In this document: positions 41,613 through 50,803 of the stretch, piece after piece
How the letters are laid out: each line of letters opens with the position of its first letter
Numbering within the stretch: the first letter of the stretch is position 1
Assembly (NCBI GenBank): GCA_039814715.1
Contig: JBCCAR010000010.1
Span: 1 to 64,000 of the forward strand
Length of the DNA: 64,000 nucleotides
Origin: CAKZYD01 sp039814715
GTDB lineage: Bacteria; Pseudomonadota; Alphaproteobacteria; Sphingomonadales; CAKZYD01
Direction: 5' to 3'
Position numbers and translations under genes: made by a program
The notes under the pieces: model-generated
Told to the model about the DNA's origin: nothing
Seen by the model: only the letters and a program-made list of their open reading frames with translations
The model's database searches: none

Positions 41613-43142
41613 ATGCGGGCATTTAAACGACATACGTTTTTCGGCTATACATCACGCGCTGCTCTTGACGCACTTGCTTCAACGCTCTTGCAAGACGGCG
41701 CTGGTAGCAGTCAAGAGCATGAAGCGCTCAAAACTATTCCCGCCATTTTGCCCGTCCTGGAGGCCTTTCAGCAGGCCAAAGCTGCGCAGGAAAACGCCCT
41801 AGTCGCGCAGGCCGATGCCCATGCCCGGGAGCTTCAAGCGCTCCGAGAGCATTTCAGCACGCAAGCTGGGCAGGAGGGTGATCAAGGCGATAGCCTAGCC
41901 ATGAAAAAAGAGCTTGAAGACTTGCACGACGCGCTCAAAACCATGGCAGATGTGCTGGAAGCAGAACTGCGTTCAAACCTGCGCTTGCTTGGCAATGAAG
42001 CAGTCAATTTGAGTGAAGCAGCAGACCAGCTCAATCAATCAGCCGACGGCGTGAATGATGAGGTGACCCAAGCAACCGGACAAGCGCAGACGGCGCAATC
42101 GAACACTGACGTCGTGGTTGACGCAACCACTGCCATGCGCAGCGCGATTGAAACCATCTTGGATCAATGCCGCAAGACAGCCGATCTTACCAGTCGAGCT
42201 GTTCAGTCGGCCAATGATAGCCGCGGTGTTGTTGCATCGCTCCAGCAAGCAACTTCAGAAATCAACGAAATCGTCGACGAGATCAATGCCATTGCGTCGC
42301 AAACAAATTTGCTGGCTTTGAACGCGACCATTGAAGCTGCGCGCGCCGGGGATGCTGGCAAAGGGTTTGCGGTCGTGGCTGCTGAAGTCAAAGGCTTATC
42401 GCGCCAGACCGCGACTTTGACAGAGCGCATCAACGAACAGATTTCCACGATGCAAACAGAGGTACAAAGCGCTGCAGATGCCATGGAGCATGTTGCTAGT
42501 CAGGTGGGCTCTATCGATGAAGGGGCCGCGCTCATCAACCAATCCATTGAGACCCAAATGCAAGCGGTTTCGGACATCGGGACTAGTGTGGAAGGCGCGC
42601 GCAGCGCTGTTTCTCAGGTGGCAGAAAGACTAGATGCTGTCGAAATGAAAACCATGGATGCCATAGGTCTGGCCGCGTTCGTGCAGAGCATCTCAGATGG
42701 TCTATCCATGACCACGAGCGACACGCGCGAACGCCTGGTGCGCATGTTGCGAACGTTAGTGCCTAAAGCTGACCGCCGGGCGCAGCCGCGTTATGAAATC
42801 AACGAGGCTGCCACTGTTAAAACATCCAGCGGCGCGAGCACTGCGGGAACATGCGTTGATATTTCTCGCGGCGGTGCCAGGTTCCATGTTGCCTCGAGCG
42901 GCGATATTGTTGCCCTTGCGGTTGGCACGGCTGTTACATTTGCAGTCGATGAACAATCATTTTCAATTGATGCAAAGGTCGTTGGAATAGAAGGGAATGC
43001 CGCTCGACTTCAATTTGCAGAAAGCGCGAATGAGCGTGAAGGCTTCCAAGCCTATTTGCTCTCGGTTATGGATGGCGCGATGGCGGCCAAGGCTGGCAAT
43101 GATGCTGGCATCGACGAGGATGAACACAGCAAAGCCGCTTAA
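41613..43142 (+). CDS. Soluble methyl-accepting chemotaxis protein with C-terminal PilZ domain
   Basis: A 509-residue cytoplasmic chemoreceptor without membrane segments. Residues about 95-370 form the signalling coiled coil, with the CheA/CheW-binding tip IASQTNLLALNATIEAARAG and the following GKGFAVVAAEVKGLS. Residues about 383-480 are a PilZ domain with the c-di-GMP-binding RxxxR (RAQPR) and DxSxxG (DISRGG) motifs intact. No classical input domain is visible in the first 95 residues. It follows the coiled-coil gene by 94 bases. A signal from c-di-GMP to the chemotaxis kinase is the simplest reading. Confidence 0.92.
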   Translation: MRAFKRHTFFGYTSRAALDALASTLLQDGAGSSQEHEALKTIPAILPVLEAFQQAKAAQENALVAQADAHARELQALREHFSTQAGQEGDQGDSLAMKKELEDLHDALKTMADVLEAELRSNLRLLGNEAVNLSEAADQLNQSADGVNDEVTQATGQAQTAQSNTDVVVDATTAMRSAIETILDQCRKTADLTSRAVQSANDSRGVVASLQQATSEINEIVDEINAIASQTNLLALNATIEAARAGDAGKGFAVVAAEVKGLSRQTATLTERINEQISTMQTEVQSAADAMEHVASQVGSIDEGAALINQSIETQMQAVSDIGTSVEGARSAVSQVAERLDAVEMKTMDAIGLAAFVQSISDGLSMTTSDTRERLVRMLRTLVPKADRRAQPRYEINEAATVKTSSGASTAGTCVDISRGGARFHVASSGDIVALAVGTAVTFAVDEQSFSIDAKVVGIEGNAARLQFAESANEREGFQAYLLSVMDGAMAAKAGNDAGIDEDEHSKAA

Positions 43143-43741
43143 GCTTCTTGGCGGTCTAGTGGGGCAGCCGTGCCAGCATAAGGCACATTGAGCCCGCCAT
43201 GGCGGCGCACGCGCACATTTGCTTGTTCGCCGTGGCTCACCTTCGTGCGCGGACCAAGGAAGAGGGCGCCATAGTTGGTCATGTTGTGGAGGAAGTAATC
43301 CGGGTCCTGGGTCATCATCTGCACATGTTCTGATGAAATCTCATCGGCCACTGCGACCATCTCATCGACATCGTCTACGACAATCACTTCCCCATAGTCG
43401 CGCCATGCGGGGCCCGCATAGTCTGCTGTCGGCAAAATCTTAAGCAGGCGCTCAACCTCGGCCATGGTTTCGCGGGCCAGCTTTTCTGATGTGGTGAGCA
43501 GCGCAGCTGGGCTATCAGGGCCGTGTTCCGCCTGGCCAAGCAAATCAGTTGCGCAGATTTCTGCGTCGGTAAGCAAATAGCTCTCGCGGTCCCATCCGTC
43601 GAATTTGATGGAGAGTTCACGGACAGCAGCGTCGCCGCGGGTTTCAATGTCGGCAAGAATGCCTTCCACGATATCGCGGACCTTTTTGTCATCGCTGCGG
43701 CGAATATCAGCGGCTTTGGCAGTCTTTAAATGGCGGGCCAT
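43139..43741 (-). pseudogene. Remnant of a HisD/HpsN-type NAD-dependent dehydrogenase
   Basis: A 200-codon frame matching histidinol dehydrogenase / sulfopropanediol 3-dehydrogenase (HpsN) proteins in two separated blocks. The first 60 residues match the N-terminus (VEGILADIETRGDAAVRELS). Then the sequence jumps to the C-terminal third (DLLGQAEHGPDSPAALLTTS, EISSEHVQMMTQDP, TNYGALFLGPRTKVSHGEQ). About 170 residues carrying the NAD and zinc sites are missing, and the final 30 residues no longer match, so there is also a 3' change. The product should be inactive. It overlaps the convergent chemoreceptor gene by 4 bases. Confidence 0.82.
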
Positions 43742-43779
43742 CGATCTCTCCTCGGGATATAGTTGCTCTGTTTGTAACG

Positions 43780-43797
43780 CTTGAATACCTATTCAAA
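43780..43797. promoter_or_regulatory. LacI-type operator, site 1
   Basis: The palindrome TTGAATACCTATTCAA occupies 43781-43796, in the 154-base gap between the divergent hisD-like remnant and lacI. It matches site 2 at 50804-50821 at 16 of 18 positions. It is probably bound by the adjacent LacI-family protein. Confidence 0.72.
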
Positions 43798-43895
43798 AAG
43801 GATGTAGTGGCCATGATGGGGATGAGCTGGAGTGTTTTTCACAAAAGCGCTCTATGCCCTGGCGCAAGCACGCTGGAAAAGGGTACGCTTCTTCC

Positions 43896-44924
43896 ATGAA
43901 ACGCACGCGCTCTCACATTACGTCCCGCGATGTCGCTTTGTTGGCCGGTGTGTCTCAAGCGTCTGTTTCGCGCGCGTTTACGCCGGGCTCAAGCCTGTCT
44001 GACGATAAGCGCGAGCGCGTCCTTAAAGCAGCCCAGCAGCTCAATTACATCCCCAACTCCATCGCAAGCTCCCTTACCACGGCGCGCACGAACACCATCG
44101 CTGTCATCATTGGCGACACCGACAATCCCTTTTATGTCCATGTACTGCGCGCGTTCATGGCGACCCTGCAGGCGCGCGGACGCCAAACGCTGACCTTCGC
44201 TGTCCAGCCAGGGTCAAGCAGCGATGATGCCATCCAGCAGGTTTTGCGCTACCGCGTCGACGGTATTATTCTTACAGCCGCCGAACTCTCCAGCCGTGTT
44301 GTAACGCTGTGTCATGACCGGGGCATCCCGATCGTGCTGTTCAACCGGTATATCCCTGGGCGCAAAGTGCCAGTGGTTCGCTGCGATAATATCGGCGGCG
44401 GGCAGGCTATGGCGGATGCGCTCTTGAAGGCAGGCGCGCGCACGTTTGCGGTCATCAAAGGGGACCCCATGGGCACAACCAGTCAGGACCGGGTGCGCGG
44501 GTTTAACGACCGTTTGTTTGAAGAGGGTCTACGCCGTGATGCTGTCTACGAAATTGAAGGTGGCTCAACATATAATGGCGCGTTTGAAGCTGTCTTGGCA
44601 GCCTATGGCACCACGAAACGGGCTTTGCCGGATGCTATCTTCGCCGTAAATGACATTATGGCTATGGCTGCAATCGATGTGCTTCGCCATAAACGAGAGC
44701 TCGCTGTGCCTGGTGATGTCATGGTGGCAGGCTTTGACAATATCCCTGAAGGCGCCCGGGCGAGCTATGATTTAACCACGCTCGACCAGCCTGTTGCCCA
44801 GATGGTTGAAGAGGCTGTCGCAATGTTGGAGAAAAGTCTCGCCGCCGATGACCTGGATGCCTTCGCCGAGGAACGCATCGTGCCCAGTGAAATGGTCTGG
44901 CGGGGCACTATTTTGCGTGATTAG
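43896..44924 (+). CDS. LacI-family transcriptional regulator
   Basis: A 342-residue repressor with an N-terminal helix-turn-helix (ITSRDVALLAGVSQASVSRAF, then LSDDKRERVLKAAQQLNYIPN) and a periplasmic-binding-protein-like effector domain (TNTIAVIIGDTDNPFY, DGIILTAAEL, DAIFAVNDIMAMAAIDVL, VAGFDNIPEGARASYDLTT). The start MKRTRSH at 43896 was chosen because LacI proteins begin close to the HTH. The operator pair predicts that it controls the remnant dehydrogenase, the hyu genes and the LeuCD-like operon. The ligand is unknown, presumably a small sugar acid or organic acid. Confidence 0.92.
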   Translation: MKRTRSHITSRDVALLAGVSQASVSRAFTPGSSLSDDKRERVLKAAQQLNYIPNSIASSLTTARTNTIAVIIGDTDNPFYVHVLRAFMATLQARGRQTLTFAVQPGSSSDDAIQQVLRYRVDGIILTAAELSSRVVTLCHDRGIPIVLFNRYIPGRKVPVVRCDNIGGGQAMADALLKAGARTFAVIKGDPMGTTSQDRVRGFNDRLFEEGLRRDAVYEIEGGSTYNGAFEAVLAAYGTTKRALPDAIFAVNDIMAMAAIDVLRHKRELAVPGDVMVAGFDNIPEGARASYDLTTLDQPVAQMVEEAVAMLEKSLAADDLDAFAEERIVPSEMVWRGTILRD

Positions 44925-45109
44925 GTTTGGTTTTTTAAGGACGGTTTGAGCCCGGAGCGGTCATTCAAACAAGACCAACTCAGGTATATTTGTTCGCAGT
45001 AGCGGCATGAGCTCTTGGGGCTTGCTTGCCGTTTATGCAGCTGTATTAATTCTAAACTGCCGCCTGTACGAGAAGTTGTTTGCGGTAGAGCTGGGATAGT
45101 GAGACGGAC

Positions 45110-46711
45110 ATGAGCAGATCAAAGAACACTGAAGCCGCCATCCGCGATTATATCGCTATGAATCTCGATTTAATCGAGCCTGGCCTAGTGCTGGTTGAAA
45201 CCGAGTTCTATCTGCCGAACCATCAGGGTGCTGCCGGTTTTCTTGACATCTTTACGCGTGACGCGGCGGACAAGCTCGTCATCATAGAGATTAAGCGGAC
45301 CAACGCGGCAGCGCGCGAAGCAATACAAGAACTCCACAAATATGTGGCACTGCTGCGCGACAAATTCTTGACTAGAAACACGGAAATCCGCCTTATCCTG
45401 CTTTCGGTAGAGTGGCATGAACTCGCCACGCCCTATGCCGAATTTGCCGCCTCAGCCCGGTTCGAAGTGACCGCTGGCGCAATCGTTATCAACTCGGACG
45501 GTACGCCGGTTGCTATCGAGCCCATCACGCCGGTTGCGATCGCACCTGAGCGCAAAGTTGCCGTCCGACATTTCCTTTGGGGGTTTCCGGACAAAGCGAC
45601 TGCGACCAAGGCTGTGGAAGCAGTTGCGGGGCGCGTACAGCGATTTGGCCTTAAAGACTTCGTGCTCATCCAGAGCTGCGCGACCGAACCAACATTTGGT
45701 AACCGCTCATTTCTTTATTTCGCGCAGCGCGAGTTGAGCTTCGAAGATTACATGGCGCTGATCGAAGCCAGCTTCGACAAAGACCAACTCGATGAGTTCC
45801 GGGAGAGCATCGCAGATCTAACCGAACTTGAAGACCGGGTGGCCGAGGCATCTGATGCCGTGTGGCATCTCCACGGCGGGGTACCCTGTCACGAGATCGG
45901 CGCCGACACTGCTGAGATCTCTCATCCCGAAAAAGGCAGTACATGGTTTGAGGATGGCGCACAGAAGGATATCGTGGTCCATCGCTTTGGACGGTTTGAC
46001 GAGCCGTTGCTCGAAGACCAGACCATTATAGATGAAATCTGCGGTGAAGGAGGCGAGTCCGATTTCCGTTTGCGTTTCTCAGCACGCACAGATTCGCCGC
46101 CACAATTGGCGGCGCTTCGTCAGCGGATCGAGAATATCTTCTTCTTCAACGATGCGTGGCTCGGTGCTGTTTCGCAGCTCATTCGGTATGCCGAGCGCAA
46201 AGACGTGCCTGTGCGGATCGAGCTCATCGCCTATAGCCCTGAGGATATCCTGCGTGCGATCGCTGCCTCAGCGTTTGGTTTCCCTGGTTATGTTCCGACC
46301 TTCAGACTCGACATCGAGCACAATGACGCGGTTGAGCGCTTTATTGGTCTACCCGAATGGGATGGCTCACCGCCAGACTTCGACAGAGTATTCGCAGAGC
46401 ATTTCTCGGGCGACAGCTTTGGCTATTTTATCGCCTGCCACAGTGGCGAGAACAGGTCGATGAACCGTGATATTATGACCGATCTGGGCCTGCGCTATGG
46501 GGTATTCCGCGAAAGCGGGTCCAGCGCCGAAAGAGTCCGTGTCCAAGGGGCATCGATAGTCACCGTCAAAGGTGCTATCCGTTCAATCAACCTGATGATT
46601 CAAGAGCACCAAGAAGAAGTTGCGAAGCTCGTCGAGATTTTCATGACTACCGACGAGGACTTTGTCGAAACAATTGAGGCTTTCGACAACAGCGACCATG
46701 ACGCCGCCTAG
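45110..46711 (+). CDS. Lone endonuclease NucS-like (PD-(D/E)xK) protein with long C-terminal domain
   Basis: A 533-residue protein. Residues 8-85 match the NucS/DUF91 nuclease domain: Glu32, Gly43, Asp46, then Glu60-Ile-Lys62 (VIIEIKRTNAA), and Gln73 in an IQELHKYVALL helix, so the catalytic D-ExK-Q set is intact. The remaining 440 residues match nothing I recognise. There are no obvious operon neighbours: 185 bases before and 201 after are non-coding. Base use is less GC-skewed than flanking genes, which suggests transfer. A DNA-repair or defence role is possible. Confidence 0.75.
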   Translation: MSRSKNTEAAIRDYIAMNLDLIEPGLVLVETEFYLPNHQGAAGFLDIFTRDAADKLVIIEIKRTNAAAREAIQELHKYVALLRDKFLTRNTEIRLILLSVEWHELATPYAEFAASARFEVTAGAIVINSDGTPVAIEPITPVAIAPERKVAVRHFLWGFPDKATATKAVEAVAGRVQRFGLKDFVLIQSCATEPTFGNRSFLYFAQRELSFEDYMALIEASFDKDQLDEFRESIADLTELEDRVAEASDAVWHLHGGVPCHEIGADTAEISHPEKGSTWFEDGAQKDIVVHRFGRFDEPLLEDQTIIDEICGEGGESDFRLRFSARTDSPPQLAALRQRIENIFFFNDAWLGAVSQLIRYAERKDVPVRIELIAYSPEDILRAIAASAFGFPGYVPTFRLDIEHNDAVERFIGLPEWDGSPPDFDRVFAEHFSGDSFGYFIACHSGENRSMNRDIMTDLGLRYGVFRESGSSAERVRVQGASIVTVKGAIRSINLMIQEHQEEVAKLVEIFMTTDEDFVETIEAFDNSDHDAA

Positions 46712-46769
46712 GGGTAGGTTGCGATGATGCTTAAGAGCGAAACTACTGCTGAAAAAGAAAATCACTAGC

Positions 46770-46801
46770 GCGGCAAGAAAGTCGATCGCGCTCTTTGCCG
46801 C
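46770..46801 (+). terminator. Possible hairpin after the NucS-like gene
   Basis: GCGGCAA (46770-46776) pairs with TTGCCGC (46795-46801) around an 18-base loop, 59 bases after the stop codon. No T-run follows, so it is only a weak candidate terminator. Confidence 0.4.
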
Positions 46802-46870
46802 CACCCTATGAATTCACAGCTTACCTACTCGCTTAACGTATAGCCTAGTCGGTTTATTGAGCGGCTGCGG

Positions 46871-46888
46871 GGAATGTCCGGAATGTCC
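46871..46888. repeat. Tandem GGAATGTCC repeat inside an inverted repeat
   Basis: GGAATGTCC occurs twice back to back, and the pair is framed by GCGGCTG (46861-46867) and CAGCCGC (46895-46901). It lies in the non-coding gap between the NucS-like gene and hyuB, at the edge of the probably transferred segment. No function is known to me. Confidence 0.6.
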
Positions 46889-46912
46889 CAAATCCAGCCG
46901 CTTGGCCGGCGC

Positions 46913-48688
46913 TTATTCTGCCGCTATTTTCTCTGGCGTGAAGCCAAAGCTGAAGGGCTCGGGGGCGCCGCGATCGGTCCGCATTTTGGTGCGCAGGGCC
47001 TGCGTCGCGGTTTCATCGACATCTAATTCAGGGGTGAGGATGACCCCGTAGTCGTTTTCTGCCTTTTGCGCGCTCATGAGGTCATAGCCAACGTCTTTGG
47101 CGACTAGGGCGGCTGGCCGCTCTAATGGGTCGCCCCAACCGCCTGAGCCTGCCGTGCGGAAGATGATTTTATCGCCAGGCTCAACTTTCAAATTGTCGAT
47201 TTTAGAAGGGATGCGCGTGGGCTCATCGCCGCCTGCTTTGAGGAGCCATTTAGACGATGTGCCGCCGTAGAGACCGCCGTTAATGCCCCAAGGCGGAACG
47301 GTTTCTCGGTCATCATGGATGCTGACTTCGCCGGCTTCGAGCAATGTATAAATCTTCTCAATCCCAGCGCCGCCGCGGTGGAGGCCAGCGCCGCCTGAAT
47401 CTCGGATTGGGCGGTAGCTATCGACCACAACGGGGTAATAGTTCTCGATGTATTCAATCGGCGTTGCTGAAAACAGCGGCCACCAGGCGTGGCCATCCAG
47501 ACCATCCCCGCGCGGCCGGCCGGGGACACCGCCAAAGAGGAGCTCCATCAGCTGAAAATACTTATCGTCTTTATCGCGGCCGGAGAAAATGAAGTGCGGG
47601 CTGGTGCCGTAGCCCGCTGCCATGCTGAGATGCGGTGCGCGCTGGCCCAGCGCGCCAGCCTGGCAATCAAAAAAGCGCGTATGGGTGTTTAGCCGGTTAC
47701 CAAGCGGGGCAGGGAAGCGCGGGTTCAGCAGGCTGCCTTCGGGCAAGATGATGTCGAAGAGATCATAAAAGCCCTCATTGAACAGCATCTCTGGGTCAAA
47801 TGCCATGATCATGTAGATGCCGAAAAACAGCTTACACAGCCCCTCGTGAATGTGGAAATTGATGGGGCCTTCTGCTTGATCGGCTGTGCCAGTCCAATCG
47901 AACACGGCCTTGTCACCTTTGCGGTAGATGCTGAGCTGCATCTTAAAAGGTCCGTTGCCGCGGCCGTCGTCATCCACATAATCGGTGAATTCGACGGGCT
48001 CATGGGGGATGTATTTTTCAATCAGCGCGGCCATCGCGTTTTTGGTGCGGTCCATCAGCATGTCGCACGCGCCAAGATAGGTGCCGCGTCCAAAGCGACC
48101 ACACAGCTCTTTCACGCGCGTTGCCGCAGTTTTGCAGCCCGCGGTCAGCGCCATCAGGTCAGAGCGGTTGCTGTCAGGTGTGCGCGAATTGTTGAGCATG
48201 ATGTCAAGAACGCCTTGGTTCAAAACACCTTTTTCATAGACTTTGACAGGCGGAATGCGCAGGCCTTCTTCCCAAATGGAGCGCGCATCAAAGGGCATGG
48301 AGCCAGCGACCTTGCCGCCCACATCGATCATGTGGCCAAACATGGATGCATAGCCAACTAAGACCTCTTCATGGAAGATGGGCAGCATCACGCACCAGTC
48401 GTTGCAATGGGATATCGAGCCTTTGCTGAGATACGGATCGTTCCACACAAAGACGTCGCCGTCATGGACGTCGCTGCCATATTGCTCCAGCACACCTGGG
48501 ATGTAAGAGCCGAACTGACCAACGACCATTTGCCCACGCGCGTTGCAGATCATGGGGAAGGCGTCGTTTTGTTCGCGGATCACGGGCGATAAGGAGATGC
48601 GCTTGACCACACTATCCATTTCATTGCGCGCGTTGACCAGTGCGTTTTGAATAATGTCGAGAGAAATCGGATCGATTGCCGCGGTCAT
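46913..48688 (-). CDS. hyuB: Hydantoinase/oxoprolinase family subunit B
   Basis: A 591-residue protein of the HyuB/N-methylhydantoinase B family. It begins DPISLDIIQNALVNARNEMDSVV, with REQNDAFPMICNARGQM and HGDVFVWNDPYLSKG-like segments near the start. SGGAGLHRGGAGIEKIY and GSGGWGDPLERP are the typical glycine-rich motifs of the C-terminal third. It works as a complex with HyuA, hydrolysing a cyclic amide or carboxylating a ketone in an ATP-dependent way. It starts 1 base after the hyuA stop. Confidence 0.93.
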   Translation of the reverse strand: MTAAIDPISLDIIQNALVNARNEMDSVVKRISLSPVIREQNDAFPMICNARGQMVVGQFGSYIPGVLEQYGSDVHDGDVFVWNDPYLSKGSISHCNDWCVMLPIFHEEVLVGYASMFGHMIDVGGKVAGSMPFDARSIWEEGLRIPPVKVYEKGVLNQGVLDIMLNNSRTPDSNRSDLMALTAGCKTAATRVKELCGRFGRGTYLGACDMLMDRTKNAMAALIEKYIPHEPVEFTDYVDDDGRGNGPFKMQLSIYRKGDKAVFDWTGTADQAEGPINFHIHEGLCKLFFGIYMIMAFDPEMLFNEGFYDLFDIILPEGSLLNPRFPAPLGNRLNTHTRFFDCQAGALGQRAPHLSMAAGYGTSPHFIFSGRDKDDKYFQLMELLFGGVPGRPRGDGLDGHAWWPLFSATPIEYIENYYPVVVDSYRPIRDSGGAGLHRGGAGIEKIYTLLEAGEVSIHDDRETVPPWGINGGLYGGTSSKWLLKAGGDEPTRIPSKIDNLKVEPGDKIIFRTAGSGGWGDPLERPAALVAKDVGYDLMSAQKAENDYGVILTPELDVDETATQALRTKMRTDRGAPEPFSFGFTPEKIAAE

Positions 48689-48689
48689 A

Positions 48690-50741
48690 TTAGGTCTCCC
48701 CCTTCTCAGTTGGCCAGATCAGCACATTACCATGGTCATCAATCTTCGCGAAGTGACCCGGCAGCAACACAGTTGTCGAATCATATTGGCGGATGATCGC
48801 AGGGCCATCGACCTCGATGGCCGGCGTTAGTTTGCTGCGGTCGTAATGCGGTGTATCGTGCCAGCGCCCACCGAAATAGGCCGGGAGTGTTTCGATCAAT
48901 GCGGCTGAAAGATCATCGCCGCCTGAAGCCTGTGCCTTGGTATTCACGCTTGGCGTTGCGCCGGTGGCAACGACGCGCAGCGCGACCAATTCGACAGGGA
49001 CATCAAAACGCACGCCATAGGTGCGCTCATGAATATCATGAAAATCGGCAAGGACTGCATCGAGCGATCCTGAGAGTGAGCCGGTTACAGGAACCGTGAC
49101 TTCAAAGCCCTGCTGCTCATAGCGCAGGTCTAGGGAATAGGCGATCGCCCGGTCCTTAGCGGCGACGTCCTGCTCATCGAGCCAGGTTTTGGCTTTGTCT
49201 TGCAGCGCCTCAAAGCGAGACCAAATATCCTTCGCAGGAACATCGTCTGCGCCGCGAATGAAGGTCTGGACAAATTCGTTTTTAAAGTCAGACTCCAAGA
49301 AGCCTAGGGCGGATAGCACGCCTGAGTTCGGCGGAATAACCACCGGATAGCAGCCAAGTAGCGCCGCCATGGCATTGGCATGGAGGGGGCCTGCGCCGCC
49401 AAAGCCGACAATGCCAAAGTCACGGGGGTCAAACCCGCGCTGCACCGTCACCATCCGCAGTGCGCCAAGCATCACTTCATTGGCTATGTCGATGATGCCC
49501 TGAGCGGCATCCTCAGGGGAAAGGCTGATATCATCCCCGATTGTTTTAACCGCAGCCTTGGCGCCTTCAATGTCCAGCGCCATGTCTCCGCCAAGGAGGA
49601 CAGGGGGTAGATACCCGAGTACCACATTGGCGTCGCTCACCGTCGGCTCCGTACCGCCGCGCGCGTAGGCAACGGGCCCAGGCATCGCGCCTGCGCTTCG
49701 TGGTCCAACCCGCAGAGACTTGGTCAGCGTTTCAACGTCTGCAATTGAGCCGCCGCCCGCGCCCACACTTTTGACATCCAGTGTTGGTACTTTCGCTGGA
49801 AACGCGCCAACTTCTGTTGAGCGCGTTATTTCCGCTTTGCCGTCCACAATCACAGCAACGTCCGTCGATGTGCCGCCCATATCAAAAGCGAGCAATTTAT
49901 CGATACCAGTGCGGCGGCCGATCATGGCTGTTGCTGTCACACCGCCAGCAGGGCCGGACAAAACAGTATGAACTGGCCTATCGGACGCTGCTTTCGCGCT
50001 CATCAGTCCGCCATCAGAGCGCACAATATGCAGCTTTGAGGCCACGCCAACATCATCCAGCCGGTCTTCAATGCGCGAGAGGTAGCGCGTCATGATGGGG
50101 CGCACATAGTCATTCATCACGGTCGTAATGGTGCGATCATATTCGCGAAACTCGGGCAGTATCTCTGACGACACGGACACGGGGATATGGGGGTGGCGCG
50201 CGCGCACAATCTCGGCCAGGCGCTGCTCATGAGCGGGGTTCGCGTAGGAGTGCATAAGCGAAATGGTCAGGGCTTCAATACCGGAGGTGCAAAGCCCATC
50301 AATCATCTCGGTTGCTTTAGCTTCGTCCAGCGCCAGCAGCACGTCCCCTTTGGCCGTCATGCGCTCTGGGATGCCGCAGGTATCTGCTAAACTTGCCAAG
50401 GGGTCTGGCTTATCCATGACAATCCAGCCAAACAAGGGGCCGGGGGTCCAGGATTTCGCCAGGTGCAGGGTATACTCAAAACCCTTGGTGACCAGGAGGC
50501 CGACGCGGGCGCCTTTGGCTTCCAGGACGGCGTTTGTGGCAACAGTGGTTCCGTGGAGGACCAGATCAATGTCTTGCGGGGCAATACCAGCGCGCTCGCA
50601 GATCAAGCGGATGCCAGCGGCCACGCCTTTTGACTGATCTTCGGGGGTCGATGGCGTCTTAGCATAGAAACTGCGCGCCGTTGCGTCGTCGTAAAGAAGC
50701 AAGTCTGTAAAAGTGCCGCCTACGTCAACGCCAAGTCGCAT
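48690..50741 (-). CDS. hyuA: Hydantoinase/oxoprolinase family subunit A
   Basis: A 683-residue ASKHA-fold ATPase of the HyuA/acetone-carboxylase-beta family. The phosphate motif LGVDVGGTFTDLLLYD opens the protein. HGTTVATNAVLEAKGARVGLLVTKGFE follows, and DMGGTSTDVAVI and GFGGAGPLHANAMA are later ATPase signatures. Together with HyuB it probably acts on a hydantoin-, oxoproline- or similar substrate; the sequence does not tell which. It is divergent from the LeuC-like gene, and the LacI-type operator lies between them. Confidence 0.94.
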   Translation of the reverse strand: MRLGVDVGGTFTDLLLYDDATARSFYAKTPSTPEDQSKGVAAGIRLICERAGIAPQDIDLVLHGTTVATNAVLEAKGARVGLLVTKGFEYTLHLAKSWTPGPLFGWIVMDKPDPLASLADTCGIPERMTAKGDVLLALDEAKATEMIDGLCTSGIEALTISLMHSYANPAHEQRLAEIVRARHPHIPVSVSSEILPEFREYDRTITTVMNDYVRPIMTRYLSRIEDRLDDVGVASKLHIVRSDGGLMSAKAASDRPVHTVLSGPAGGVTATAMIGRRTGIDKLLAFDMGGTSTDVAVIVDGKAEITRSTEVGAFPAKVPTLDVKSVGAGGGSIADVETLTKSLRVGPRSAGAMPGPVAYARGGTEPTVSDANVVLGYLPPVLLGGDMALDIEGAKAAVKTIGDDISLSPEDAAQGIIDIANEVMLGALRMVTVQRGFDPRDFGIVGFGGAGPLHANAMAALLGCYPVVIPPNSGVLSALGFLESDFKNEFVQTFIRGADDVPAKDIWSRFEALQDKAKTWLDEQDVAAKDRAIAYSLDLRYEQQGFEVTVPVTGSLSGSLDAVLADFHDIHERTYGVRFDVPVELVALRVVATGATPSVNTKAQASGGDDLSAALIETLPAYFGGRWHDTPHYDRSKLTPAIEVDGPAIIRQYDSTTVLLPGHFAKIDDHGNVLIWPTEKGET

Positions 50742-50803
50742 GTCCCGTTCTCCCGATGGCCTTTTTCTCGTCTGGCAACGTTCAAAAGGCTTGTCAGCTG
50801 TGA

